A stretch of 64,000 nucleotides of DNA from positions 69,918,726 to 69,982,725 of the forward strand of contig NC_133329.1 in NCBI RefSeq assembly GCF_042186555.1. The letters are read 5' to 3'. The DNA is from Aquarana catesbeiana. Lineage: Eukaryota > Chordata > Amphibia > Anura > Ranidae. The notes below the pieces were generated by a model. The model had not been told where the DNA came from. It did not search any database and saw only the letters and a list, made by a program, of their open reading frames with translations. Made by a program: the position numbers and the translations under genes. Of the stretch, positions 32,341-43,900 are shown piece by piece; position 1 is the stretch's first letter; each line of letters starts with the position of its first letter.

Positions 32341-32675
32341 CTAGCCTTCTACAGGGGTACCCCTTTGGAAAAAATGTTTCTTTCTTTTTTTTTTTTTTTT
32401 TTACCCAGGGTATCTCATCCTGTACAATGCATTTTAAGGCATTCACAGTTGAGAAACCCAACCTACCATCACAAAGATCTGCCTGGTGGACAGTGATACC
32501 CCAACAACAACCACCTGCCTCTCCTTGCGCTAGCAAAACACGGCACAACACAATGCAGAACTAATAATAGGTGTCTGCTAACCTGATATAAATTGCGCAA
32601 AATTATGTTGAGCTCAGTGCTTCACCAGCATGGAGTTAGGCAAGATCGGAGATGAGGTTATGCGGTCCCCGTACG

Positions 32676-32693
32676 GGCCACCAAATGAGGTAG
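32676..32693 (-). promoter_or_regulatory. ERV primer binding site for tRNA-Ile
   Basis: The plus strand reads tccccgtacgggccacca. This equals the 3' terminal 18 nt, including CCA, of vertebrate tRNA-Ile(AAU) as I know it. The minus strand (TGGTGGCCCGTACGGGGA) is thus the primer site, two bases after the LTR end. Confidence 0.8.
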
Positions 32694-32695
32694 AA

Positions 32696-33915
32696 TAGTA
32701 AAGTATCGAACCAGGCAGAAATTCAGCAATGCAGGTTTATTAACAGCTGGTAACATACAGGTTTATGTTCAAAGTATTACAAGATACAGGTCTAATTTAT
32801 ACAGTTTCTTACAATGCAAGCATATTAGATATAACTATTCTTATCCTCTAACCAAATTGAAACAATTGTGAATTGTTCTCACCTTGAACCAGAATGGGTC
32901 TTTACTGCCAATTCTTGGGAACCTGTCACCTGATAGGGACCAGCCAATTGGCCGGTGGTCTGGTCCCCTCACAGAGTTCTGAGTTCCAGCTCGACCAAGT
33001 TCGTGAGGGAAATTCACCTAAGACCACATTCTGGAACAAGTTAAGAAGTTTTCTCTGACTCGTACGAGGAGACAAGTTATGGACAGATGCTTGCCCATCT
33101 GACCTCTATGACCCATGCAATAGGGCAGCATACACAGAGTTCAGCCTTATGAGCTCCTATCTGACTTGTCTGTCTAACAATTGTAGAGCTTGCATTTATA
33201 TACCCTTTTACAAGTCTTATCTTAACATCTCTCTTACATATGATTGGTCGCTAAGATCTATGTCAATGTAACTATCCATAAATCTGACACCTGTTCTACA
33301 ACCAGATAAACTTAAATATTCCCAAAATTCCTATATGTTCATTAAAGTGATTTATAACTAGTTTTGTCTAATTAAAAACACCTGTATAGAGACAGTCTGG
33401 CACCCAGCTGTGTTATCAAACTCTCCTTATCTTAATAAGATTTACCTACGGTAAGTTCAAGAATTACAGATTTATGACATTTGGGAAAATGAACTTTCAA
33501 TAACACCACTAGATGTTTTATATGTTTCACTATATGTATGTATTTTAACAGTTTTAATGAGGGCACAAGCAGACCTTTGTTTGACCCTGTCAAACTTAAT
33601 TTTATGTACTGTACATAACTTTAATTATTTCTAAACCACATGTTTTCTTATCTTTATCTGTCTGATTTATATGCATTTCAGACTTGAGACAATTCTATAT
33701 TACTTGAATCTATCCTAATGAACTTTCACCCAGTAGACTATCTTAATACATTTTCGAGAACACCTGTGTACAAGTACTTGTCATAAAGCAGAGGTCATTT
33801 AAAGTTCAACACTTAAAAATGAATACTTTCTAAATCTGGAAAACACAGTATACATTATTAAAGATTAATAATTGTTGCTTTACCTATTGAATAATAATAT
33901 TGATAAAACCACTAC

Positions 33916-33953
<38 letters not shown>

Positions 33954-34020
33954 CAATAAAATACATGCACATCAATATGAATAATATGAAATACATTGGC
34001 TAATATGAGATTCTACAACA
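32696..34020 (-). repeat. ERV 5' LTR (right copy, complete)
   Basis: About 1325 bp from TGTTGTAG (34020) to CTACCTCA (32696) on the minus strand. It contains a TATA-like gggTATATAAATGC at about 33191-33204, an AATAAA at 32741-32736 about 45 nt before the LTR end, and a (TAA)n microsatellite near 33918-33953. The distance between TATA and AATAAA implies a long R region. Confidence 0.88.
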
Positions 34021-34103
34021 CAACCTGTGAAGCTCTGGTGGACTCCATGCCCAAGAGGGTTAAGGCAGCGCTGGAAAATAATGGTGGCCCCACAAAATAT
34101 TGA
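34021..34103 (+). pseudogene. Tc1-like transposase, C-terminal part
   Basis: It reads TCEALVDSMPKRVKAALENN followed by GGPTKY and a TGA at 34101-34103, the usual Tc1 transposase terminus. It is contiguous with the right terminal inverted repeat. This confirms that 2629-3159, 24378-24685 and this piece were one gene. Confidence 0.9.
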
Positions 34104-34104
34104 C

Positions 34105-34348
34105 ACTTTGGGCCAAATTTGGACATTTTCACTTAGGGGTGTACTCACTTTTGTTGCCAGCAGTTTAGAAATTAATGGCTGTGTGTTGAGTTATTTTGAG
34201 GGGACAGAAAATGTACATTGTTATACAAGCTGTACACTCACTACTTTACATTGTAGCAAAGTGTCATTTCTTCAGTGTTGTCACATGAAAAGATATAATA
34301 TAATATTTACAAAAATGTGAGGGGTGTACTCACTTTTGTAAAATACTG
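34105..34348 (+). repeat. Right terminal inverted repeat of the split Tc1 element
   Basis: Inverse of 2258-2500. It ends cacttttgtaaaatactg followed by the TA target duplication at 34349-34350. Confidence 0.9.
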
Positions 34349-34350
34349 TA

Positions 34351-34642
34351 TGTAAAGCTTAACTCGGTCTGCCCACTACTACTCATGTCTCCTACTGACT
34401 CTACCTGCTCCTAACACTGTCTTGCCTGCCTTGACCTCATCCTAGAGATTGACAATGCTCTTTCTTGCCACCTGCCTTAGACTCCATCTAGAGACTAGCT
34501 ATGGTCTGGCCCAGGGGTAGGGAACCTTGGCTCTCCAGCTGTGCCCCAGTCTTAGCAACCTAAAGAAAAATGTGCCGCTCCAGGTTGGTCCTAAACTTAC
34601 TGCCCAGACACAACACAGGGTGCAGGTCCGGTAAGTGCTGCA
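34351..34642. other. Non-coding intronic sequence
   Basis: No gene, repeat boundary or motif recognised in this stretch right of the Tc1 element. Confidence 0.3.
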
Positions 34643-34949
34643 GATTCTACAAAAAGCAAGAATGGAGGACCGCACACTTTAAATCGTAGCTAAAAATCCA
34701 TCTTCTTTATTTCCATCAGTTAAACACAGGACATCAGCACACACAGACAGCAAGGTTAACGTGTTTCACATCTTACTGATGCTTAATCATAACCTATAAT
34801 TGTTATTAAGCTTCAGTAAGACATGAAAAGCGTCAACCTTGCTGTCTGTGTGTGTTGATGTCCAGTTTTTAATTGATGGAAATAAAGAAGATGGATGTTT
34901 AGCTTTCGTTTTAAAGTGTGCGGTCCTCCATCCTTGCTTTTTGTAGAAT
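34643..34949. repeat. Large foldback palindrome
   Basis: Left arm: attctacaaaaagcaag, ggaggaccgcacacttt, atcttctttatttccatc, agcacacacagacagcaagg. It recurs reverse-complemented in the right arm, which ends gctttttgtagaat at 34949. The arms are about 145 bp each, with a loop near 34790-34800. The arms differ at scattered positions. The transposon family is not identified. Confidence 0.85.
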
Positions 34950-35307
34950 ATACCCTAGCCCCATGCTTGTTCTCTGATCTTCTGCTGTACCATACTCTGT
35001 TTCTGCATTCTTGCCAATGTGTTCCTGTGACACCTTGGTGAGGCCATCCTGAGGGCCGTGACCTAGTGGCCTATCACTCCTTGCATGGTGCACTGGTGAA
35101 GGCTGAGCTGTTGTTTAGATGCTGCCTCTTGGGTGAACTTATGTTATCTGCCAGAAGTATCAATCTTAAAATAACTCTTCCCTGTTCTACCCAAAACAAA
35201 ATATAGAATTTTGGCAACAGATGGGTATTAACCTTTTTGGGTTTTCCTACTGAAGATACATTCTACCGTGAGCCACTATTTATACTCATCAACACTAAAA
35301 GTATGAC
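34950..35307. other. Non-coding intronic sequence
   Basis: No recognisable gene. A 60-codon minus frame at 34911-35093 has no known domain. Confidence 0.3.
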
Positions 35308-35814
35308 TTAAAGGGGTTGTAAAGGTAATTTTTTTTTTTTTTTTTTAAATAACAAACATATCATACTTACCTTCACTGTGCAGCTCGTTCTGCACAGAGT
35401 GGCCCCGAACCTGGTCTTCTGGGGTCCCTCGGCGGCTGTTTCAGCTCCTCCCCGCAAGCATTTACCACCTTAATGCGAGCTCCCTCGCATGGTGGTGAGT
35501 GCTTGCGGGCGCGCTCCCGTGATACAGCCGGCGGCTATAGCCGCTCGCTGTATCACTCGGCCCCGCCCCCCGGCGCGCCGCGTCATCGGATGTGATTGAC
35601 AGCAGCGCGAGCCAATGGCTGCGCTGCTTTCAATCCATCCACTGCAGCCAATCAGCGACCAGGCTGAGCTGCAATGAGGACGAGCAGCGAAGATTCGAGG
35701 CATCAGGTAAGTAAAACGGGGGGGCTGGGGGCGGCGGTACTGTCAAAAGTTTTTTCACCTTAATGCATAGAATGCATTAAGGTGAAAAAATTTTTATCTT
35801 TACAACCCCTTTAA
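35308..35814. mobile_element. TTAA-flanked miniature element, GC-rich centre
   Basis: It begins TTAAAGGGGTTGTAAAGGT and ends atctttacaaccccTTTAA, a near-perfect inverted repeat with TTAA at both tips, as for piggyBac- or Kolobok-type target sites. The interior has a CpG-rich core and a perfect hairpin, ttcaccttaatgcat / atgcattaaggtgaa, near 35754-35787. No transposase. The open frame at 35470-35703 is not considered a gene. Confidence 0.88.
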
Positions 35815-36221
35815 TTGTCTGCAGTGAGTCTGCCTGAGACAATTTGTCCTTTGGTCACTTTGATAAATAAGGTTCATTGTTTCACTTTGTCTTACGTAAT
35901 CCAGTTCACTAGCGTACATAATAATTGCCTGCACTTCAATTATTGAATACATACCTATTAACAAAAAGACCTTGCTGACTTCTTATAAGATTGAACCTAC
36001 TGTAATTTACCATCTCAGCAGTTTGAGTAACCACATTTTACAGAGCCCTGTGGGAAACATTTAAAAAGTCCCCCTCCCCTCTACAATTTGTGTGGCAACC
36101 CTAAAAGACCTCTGTTCCTCTGTTTCCACTAATTAAAATCCCTTTACAATGATGGTCAATTAAAAACCCCCACTAATAAAAGTCCCCCTAGACATGTGGT
36201 TGTTGGAAAGACAAGAACCTC
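35815..36221. other. Non-coding intronic sequence
   Basis: Nothing recognised between the two TTAA elements. Confidence 0.3.
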
Positions 36222-37385
36222 TTAACCACTTTAAGAACCAATCCTCTTTTTTAGATGTGCTGTTTACAAGTTAAAAACTGTTTTTTTAGCTAGAAACTTA
36301 CTTAGAACCCCCAAACATTATACATTTTTTTTCTAACACCCTAGAGAATAAAATGACGGTCATTGCAATACTTTCTGTCACACTGTATTTGTGCAGCGGT
36401 CTTACAAGCGCACTTTTTAAAAAAAAAATACAGTTTTTTTAAATTAAAAAATTAGACAACAGTAAAGTTAGCCCATTTTTTTTTAATATTGTGAAAGATA
36501 ATGTTACGCCGAGTAAATTGATACCCAACATGTCACGCTTCAAAATTGCGCCCGCTCGTGGAATGATGACAAATTTTTACCCTTAAAAATCTCCATAGGC
36601 GACATTTAAAAATTTCTACAGGTTGCATGTTCTGTGTTACAGAGGAGGTCTAGGGCTAGAATTATTGCTCTCGCTTTACTGATCGCATCGATACCTCACA
36701 TGTGTGGTTTGAACACTATTTTCATATGCAGGCGCTACTCACGTATGCGGGACAGGGCGCCGAGCTCGCGTGCAGAAATTTTTTTTCTTATTTATTTTAC
36801 CTTTTAATTTTAATTTTTACACTGTTTAAAAAAAAAATTGTGTCACTTTTATTCCTATTACAAGGAATGTAAACATCCCTTGTAATAGAAAAAAAGCACG
36901 ACAGGACCTCTTAAATATGAGATCTGGGATCAAAAAGACCTCAGATCTCATATTTGGACTTAAATGCAATAAAAAAAAAAAAAAAAAAATTTTGAAAAAA
37001 TGACAACAAAAAAAATGTGACTTTAAGACGTATGGGCGGAAGTGACATTTTGACGTTGCTTCCGCCCTGCTATGGTAAGGAGATGGGTGGGGGTCATATT
37101 CCCCTCACTCGTCTCCATACCCAGGCAGGGGACAGACGCGATCGCCTCTGTCGCTGCCGACGGCTCCGGTAAGTGGCGGAGGGCACCGGATCGCGGCAGG
37201 GGGCCCCCTCTCCCGCCACCGATAAAAGTGATCTTGCGGTGAATCCGCTGCAGAGACCACTTTTATCATGTAGCTGACCGCCGGCCGAACACGGGGATAA
37301 CAGGGTTATGGCAGCTAGCTGCTGCCATAACAACGATATCTGTCCCCAAATTAGGGACGTACATTGGCGGTCGGCAAGTGGTTAA
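36222..37385. mobile_element. TTAA-flanked element (TTAACCACTT ends), copy 1
   Basis: Starts TTAACCACTT and ends AAGTGGTTAA. Internal marks are ctagaaacttacttagaaccccc, ctaacaccctagagaataaaatg, cccattttt, gtatcgatgcgatcag-type text and long A/T runs. An inverted second copy spans 39682-49080 and shares ggtatcaatttactcggcgtaac and caataattctagccctagacc in reverse order. Internal palindromes (aagtgatcttgcgg / gcagagaccactttt region) are present. No coding capacity. Confidence 0.8.
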
Positions 37386-37686
37386 AGTACACCTACCCAG
37401 AGCAATATGGAGGTTTCTCACCTCCTTTTACAAATGTTCTAATTGTGTTAACTTTTTGGTTTTAATACAGCTCAGAAAAAACAAAAAAGTCCTTACTAGC
37501 ACTGTGCACATGTGTTTGGGGCCAGTGACTCAAAGTATTGAAGTCAAGATCTGGCAAGCAACTAGCATTTTTGGAAGGAGAAATCAGCAATGTCGATTTC
37601 TATATTTCTCACTCTGGGCTTCTTTTAAGAAAGTGGTGTTCAACTGAGAGGAATGGAAATGAAAATCTGTCCCAATTTTCCCAATA
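37386..37686. other. Non-coding intronic sequence
   Basis: Nothing recognised; an 89-codon plus frame has no known domain. Confidence 0.3.
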
Positions 37687-38446
37687 TACCGTATATACTC
37701 GAGTATAAGCCAAGTTTTTCAGCACATTTTTTTGTGCTGAAAGTGCCCCCCTCAGCTTATACTCAAGTCAAGCACTTTTCTGGTGCAAAGAATGACATTT
37801 TCCGAACCGACTTTGGAGCCCCGTATCTCGGGACCACTTGGTGCTAGGAACCCCAAATTTGGTGTGCAAACCCACTACAACATACCCAAAGCTGGGGTTC
37901 CTAGCATCAAGTGGCCCCAAGATATAGGGCCCCAAAGTCGGTTCAGAAAATGTCATTCTCTGCTGCAGAAAAGTGCTTGACATTTTCCGAACTGATTTTG
38001 GGGCCCCATATCTCGGGGCCACTTGGTGCTAGGAACCCCAACTTTGGATATATTGTAGTGCTAGTTCCACTGGGTTTGCAAACCAAATTTGGGGTTCCTA
38101 GCAGCAAATGGCCCCGGGATACGGGGCCCCAAATTCGGTCAACTGTGTCCATCTGCAGCAATGTCATTTCGGGACCCCAAATTTTGGCTGCAGCTAGGGG
38201 GCATCTAGGAAACCTTAACTACCGAGTTTGAAGTTCGGGGGACCTATGGCTGCAAATGGGCACAGTGAGGCATGCAAATGGGCACAGTGAGGCTGCAAAT
38301 GGGCGTTGTTGACCCTCTTTTCCACTTACAGTAGCTGCGTATTTCTCACCCTAGGCTTATACACGAGTCAATACGTTTTCCCAGTTTTTTGTGGTAAAGT
38401 TAGGTGCCTCGGCTTTGGGTCAACTTACACTCGATTATATACGGTA
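37687..38446. mobile_element. TA-flanked element with palindromic CGTATATACTCGAG ends, copy A
   Basis: It starts taCCGTATATACTCGAGTATAAG and ends TCGATTATATACGGta. The tips are themselves nearly palindromic and mutually inverted, with TA on both sides. The interior consists of alternating inverted copies of a segment with gaaaatgtcattctctgctgc, ggggccccatatctc, cacttggtgctaggaacccc and ggtgtgcaaaccca. All open frames in 37.7-38.2 kb derive from this repetition. Class not assigned. Confidence 0.85.
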
Positions 38447-39072
38447 CTGTATTTATAGTGGAAATGCTTTGGTTTATGGTTATTTCCTCATCGGTCATTA
38501 TCAAGCTGACAGCTGGGTGGAGCTGGCAAAGTGGTTTGTCAGAGAACATCCTGAAACAACTGTGCTAAGATCGAGGAGACTCCTCTGAGATATTTTTCTC
38601 CAGTTGGCTAAAACTACGTTGGCTCTGGCGGGGAAGTTAAAGAGGAGCTCCAGCCCCCCCCCAGCAAACAATTAAAAGTCAGCAGCTACACATACTGTAG
38701 CTGCTGACTTTTAATATAAGGACACTTACCTGTACATCAATCCAGCGCGGTCAGCACCCCAGCCGAGGTTTCCATCGGCTGTCGGGTGCTGCCACCGCCA
38801 TTGTCTGTAAGCGAAACCGGCAGTGAAGCCTTGCGGCTTCACAGCCGGTTTCCTGCTGCATTTTCTGAGTGGCCCGGTGGCAGGGATAAGGAAGAGGGGG
38901 GCCAAACTTCTGAGTGATCTCACCGCAGTAAGATCTCTCGGAAGTGAGGACAAGTATCTGTCAAAAACAGGTACCCGCTCCTCCCTCACACCCAAAAGGT
39001 ACCAAATGTGGCACCGGAGGGGAAGGAGTCAAGTAAGCGGAGCTTCCACTTTTGGGTGGAACTCAGCCATAA
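38447..39072. repeat. Intronic spacer followed by a TTAA-type miniature element (about 38637-39072)
   Basis: From 38637 ttaaagaggagctccagcc faces ggtggaactcagccata near 39072, imperfect inverted ends. Inside lies a perfect palindrome ttaaaagtcagcagctaca / tgtagctgctgacttttaa (38671-38714) and cgaaaccggcagtgaagcc / ggcttcacagccggtttcc (about 38812-38851). No gene. Confidence 0.6.
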
Positions 39073-39334
39073 TGTGCTCATGTGCTAATAAGGAATTTGC
39101 AGATAGGAGAGAGCAGAGTGACAGAGATGGGCTCATCGATTGGAGATGTTTATCCTTTTACTTTCCAGTTACAAGGTAGGGGAAGACAAGACCTGTAAAT
39201 AAATGCACATTTTTTGCAGGTAAAAAAATGTGCATTTGCTATATTTTTTTTATGAGCCTGGAAAGTGCTCTCACCATCAGCAGATTGCTGATGACATGCA
39301 GGGCTCCTGCACACTGTCAGTGTAAGCTGTCTGC

Positions 39335-39665
39335 CTATATATCGTACAGACAGGCAGTTTCACACTGAGAGGAAGAATCAATGAACTACCACATCGCTCA
39401 ACAGCGCCCTGGTAATTCACTGAGAACTACAAGCCAACAGCTGCAAAGGCTGTCGGTAGTTGTAGACCATTCATTCACAGAACACCGTGAATGAATGACG
39501 GGGCCGGGTGTGCGGATCCCTGCACCGCTGCATTTTCTTTAGATTGCGGCAGCAAGCAGATGGGGTGAAAATCCCCTGCTCGCTGCAAAGACGAGGACAT
39601 GGGGGGGGGTACATTTGTAGCATGTTACACCCTAAATATGGGTGTAACATGTAACATGTTACAAA
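39335..39665 (+). repeat. Dispersed repeat, copy 2 (copy 1 at 300-620)
   Basis: Same order of landmarks as copy 1: ggcaggcagttt, gaactacca...gctcaacag, gagaactacaagcc, the attcattcacagaac palindrome, then text around acatgtta. It immediately precedes the second TTAACCACTT element. The sequence at 39073-39334 shows nothing recognisable. Confidence 0.6.
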
Positions 39666-40651
39666 AGGTGATCTTATACTGTAACCACTTATGGACCGCC
39701 CGCCATCATTATACGTCGCTACTTTGAAGAGGATTATCGTTCGTTAGAGCGAGAGCAATAATTCTAGCCCTAGACCTCCTCTGTAACTCAAAACATGCAA
39801 CCTGTAGAATTTTTTAAAAGTCGCTTATGGAGATTTTTAAGGGTAAAAGTTTGTCGCCATTCCACGAGCTGGCACAATTTTGAAGCCTGACATGTTGGGT
39901 ATCAATTTACTCGGCGTAACATTATCTTTCACAATATAAAACAAAATTGGGCTAACTTTACTGTTGTTTTATTTAAAAAAGTGGATTTTTTCCAAAAAAA
40001 GTGCGCTTGTAAGACTGCTGTGCAAATACAGAAAGTATTGCAAGGACCGCCATTTTATTCTCTAGGGTGTTAGAAAAAAAAAATATATATAGATATATAT
40101 ATATATACTGTATATCTATATATCTAGATATATATATAATGTTTGGGGGTTCTAAGTACCGTATATACTCGAGTATAAGTCAAATTTTTCAGCACATTTT
40201 TTTGTGCTGAAAGTGCCCCCCTCGACTTATACTCGAGTCAAGCACTTTTCTGCAGCAAAAAATTTCATTTTCCGAACCGACTTTGGGGCCCCGTATCTCA
40301 GGGACACTTAGTGCTAGAAACCCCAAATTTGGTGTGCAAATCCAGTGGAACTGGTACCACAACATATCCAAAGATGAAGTTCCTAGCACCAAGTGGCCCT
40401 GAGATACGGGGCCCCAAAACCGGTTCGGAAAATGTCATTCTCTGCTGCAGAAAAGAGCTTGACATTTTCAGAACCGACTTTGGGGCCCCATATCTCAGGG
40501 CCACTTGGTGCTAGGAACCCGAAATTTGGTGTGCAAACCCAATGGAACTGGTACCATAACATATCCAAAGCTGGGGTTCCTAGCACCAAGTGGCCCTGAT
40601 ATACGGGGCCCCAAAACTGGTTCGGAAAATGTCATTCTCTGCTGCAAAAAA

Positions 40652-40668
40652 GTGCTTGACATTTTCTG
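40652..40668 (+). repeat. Target-site duplication of LINE B (3' side)
   Basis: gtgcttgacattttctg here equals 48510-48526 exactly. The duplication lies in copy B of the TA-flanked element, so LINE B inserted after that element. Confidence 0.92.
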
Positions 40669-40908
40669 TTTACAAACGATTTTTATTATGTAAAAGGTCA
40701 AGGTATAAAACAATTACAATGATGGTACAGGTATACATACAAATATCTTTAACAGTGAATGTTGTACAGGAAATAAAAAAGGGTTATGGTTATTCAGATT
40801 AAATATTGCACAGTGTCATAAATATGCCAGTTATCATGGAGGGAAGAAGGAAGGGCAATTACATATGTGTTAAGGAGAGGAGGTGAGGAAAATTAAATAG
40901 AAATTTTT

Positions 40909-43900
40909 CTAAATCAGAGAGGTGGTGTCCCAGAGGGTCCACTTTTTTTGATAAAGAGGCATAGAGTCATATAACGTGTGGTGAATTTTTTCAGAAAGTC
41001 TGATGTTCGACATGCGGTTGAGAATTTGTGACCAAGGTACCGTAGTGGAACGCCAATTGAAGGCTATAGCCCAATGAATGGAGCTGAGAAATGTGTGGAT
41101 TAGCCTTGTGCTAGTCATTGGAATATCCTGTATAGGGGAGAAAAGAAGACATATTTGGGGTGTAAGAGAAAACTTCCTACCGGATATTTTTTCAATGATT
41201 ATGCTAGCCTTATGCCAGGTGTTTTTTATATGGGGACAATCCCAAAAGATATGTAAAAGTGTACCCTGAGAGGGGCAACCCCTAAAGCAGAGTGGGGATA
41301 GTGAGGGATAGAATGAGTTGAGTTTAGCGGGGGTAAGATACCATCTATAGAGCAATTTGATGGATGATTCTCTGATCGAGGTTGTTTTGGAACATTTATG
41401 GAGATTTGTAAAAATAGTATCCCATTGATCAGGAGTAAATGAGGTATTAAGATCTGATTCCCATTGTAGCATGGGATGTGACTTCTCAGGCATGTTGGTC
41501 TCATTTAAACTTTTATATATTCTGGAGATTAAACCACTATCACGGGGGAAAGAGATACAAATTTGCTCAAATTGTGTATAGGGGGGATGAAGTGTAAGTG
41601 AATGATATTTCTGATAGAATTGTCTTATATTTGTATAGTTCTCTAGTTCAGAAGGTGGAAAATCATATTTTATTTGTAGACTGGAGAAAGTGAGGAATGA
41701 ATTGTTGTGGAAGAGCGATTTTAAATGTGTTAGGTTATGTGACTTCCAATTCGTTAGAGAGTTTTGATCTTGAGCTCTGTCTGGGAGGGGGAAACGAGGG
41801 TCACCTAGAAAGGAGGCCAAGGGGGGAATGTCAGAGGATAATATGAATTTAGAGGCTTGTCTGTTCCATAGTTGAAGGGTGTGAGTGACAATGAGATTTA
41901 GGGGTTTAATTTTTTGTGGTGGGATAGTCTTGGACCAGAGAAGTCCTTGTAGGTTGTAGGGTAGGACGGATTCTTCCTCGAACCGGAGCCAAGGGATTTG
42001 AAGTGAGGGGGCATACCATTGGGCTAATTGGGTAAATCTGGCCGATAGATAATAAAGCCAAAGATTAGGAATGCTGAGGCCTCCTTTTCCTTGGGGTCTA
42101 AACATAAGGGAATAGCTGAATCTGGGTTTCTTGTTTAGCCATATGAATTTGTTGATCTCTCTCTGTAAGGAATCTAATGTTTTTTTATGTAGAATAATAG
42201 GAAGGGCTCTGAAAAAAAATAAAAGCTTGGGTAGTATCATCATTTTTACAGCCACTATTCTACCCGAGAATGAAATCTGGTATGATGACCAAAGTTTAAG
42301 TAAATTTTTAATACTATTAAATAAAGGAGGATAGTTTGCTTGGTAAAACGTTTTAAAGGAAGAAGTAATTTGGATGCCTAGATATCTAAATGAATCCATA
42401 TTCCAATTAAATGAGAATTTGTCCTTAAGTGAAGCTATTAAGGCTGGAGGAATATTGATTGGTAAAGCTGAGCATTTAGATTTAGATTTACACTCAGGCC
42501 TGTCAGGTCGTGGAAGATGGCAAGGGTTTTAGTTAGGTTGGGTAGGGAGATAAGAGGGTCGGTTATAAACAGAAGCACGTCATCTGCGTAGAGACTTAGT
42601 TTGTATTCCTTGGATCCCTTGGAGTATCCTTTAATGTCTATGTTATTTTGTTATTTCTAATCGCGCAGGCAAGGGGTTCTATCGCGAGGGCGAAAAGTAG
42701 AGGGGAGAGGGGGCAACCCTGTCTGGTACCTTTGGTTAGGGGGAAAAAGTCTGAGTTGTTGCCTGGGAGTTTGATACGTGTTTGTGGGTTGTGATAGAGA
42801 GCCTTAAAACCATGTAAGAATTCATTGTTGATGCCATATTTGGGGAGTAGAGTGTCAAGATATGACCAGGAAACGCTGTCAAACGCTTTATGTATGTCGA
42901 GACTGAGTAGTAGTGTGGATTTGGAATTTGTGTTGGAGTCTTGAATGATATTTGTGGTCAGTCGTATATTGTCTGTTATTTGTCTGTTAGGAATGAAACC
43001 CGTTTGATCAGGATCAACTAGTGGGGAGATAACAGCCGATAATCTGTCTGCCAAAATTCTGCCAAATATTTTTAGGTCATTATCAATAACTGATATTGGG
43101 CGGTAGTTTTGAGGGGTGGAGTGGTCTTTATTTGGTTTGGGAAGAAGAGACATGTTGGCTAATAGCATTTCAGATGGGAATTGGCCGCCTTGTAAAATAC
43201 TATTATATAGTTTAGTAAGGTGTGGGGTAATGGTAGGGGCAAATTTTTTATAGTAGGACGAGGAATAGCCATCTGGGCCTGGGGCAGTGGATATCTTTAA
43301 AGTTCTAATAATTCTGCAAACTTCTATGTCTGTACAAGGGGCATTGAGAGATTCTATTTGGTCCTTAGAAAGAGTGGGCAATGTAATGTTGTTAAGCCAA
43401 TCAAGGGAAGACTGTTTGGGGGCTGATTGTGATGTGGAAAGAAGATTTTCATAGAAGTCTAAGAACAGTTTCATGACTTCTTTGGGATGGGACACCATAT
43501 TTCCAGATGGGTTCCTTAATTTGTATGTGTGGGGTGGTTTTGTAGATTGATTAAGTTTTCTAGCGAACATGGTGGAATATGAATTACTGTTGAGTAAGAA
43601 TCTGGCTTTAGACCACCTGAGGGCCTTTTCGGTGTCCGATGCTAATAATGTGTCTAAGGTAGTGCGTTTCTCTTGAATCTGTTTAAAAAGGTCACTAGAT
43701 GGGTTTTGGTTGTGTCTGTGATATAAATTATCTAGATCGTTTGTAAGGGATCTAATATCTGCAAGTTTGGATTTGTTTTTAATTGAGGCAATATTTATCA
43801 GATGGCCTCTCATTACCGCTTTATGTGCCATCCAGATATTTGTAGGAGACATATCAGGTGTTACGTTGTGTGCGAAGTATTGCTCTAGGTGAGATAGAAT

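Larger units (their letters stand above)
25463..34020 (-). mobile_element. Endogenous retrovirus, minus strand, tRNA-Ile primer site, degraded
   Basis: Long direct repeats (25463-26647 and 32696-34020) bracket about 6 kb. In minus orientation the right copy is the 5' LTR (TGTTGTAG...CTACCTCA), followed by a primer site matching the 3' end of tRNA-Ile. The left copy is the 3' LTR, preceded by a polypurine tract. The interior has decayed: only short remnants of an integrase core (28948-29187) and an envelope transmembrane subunit (26974-27264) are recognisable, in the right order for pol-env on the minus strand. No gag or RT was recognised, so large parts are deleted or eroded. No intact viral gene remains. 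It is inserted in the Tc1 element. Confidence 0.82.
2258..34348 (+). mobile_element. Tc1/mariner (Tc1-like) transposon split by two large insertions
   Basis: The element starts CAGTATCTCACAAAAGTGAG at 2258 and ends with the inverted counterpart at 34348. A TA dinucleotide flanks each side (2256-2257 and 34349-34350), the Tc1/mariner target duplication. The terminal inverted repeats are long, about 240 bp. The element is broken into three pieces: 2258-3159, about 24378-24685 and about 34021-34348. Their order and orientation read as one transposase gene with DDE-family motifs. The first gap is a hAT element with target duplication. The second contains an endogenous retrovirus plus unidentified sequence. 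Of the roughly 32 kb spanned, only about 1.5 kb is Tc1 itself. Confidence 0.9.

Noticed and set aside
35470..35703. Possible CpG island or gene in the GC-rich stretch
   Set aside because: The stretch is the core of a TTAA miniature element with matching terminal repeats; GC content belongs to the element.
37768..38231. Open frames with PKSVRKMS...GARNP repeats (also 40189-40802 and 48358-48751)
   Set aside because: They are translations of the inverted internal repeats of the TA-flanked CGTATATACTCGAG element, open on both strands. No coding constraint is visible.
40080..40138. TATA-rich segment as a promoter
   Set aside because: It is an AT microsatellite inside the TTAACCACTT element, with no gene downstream.
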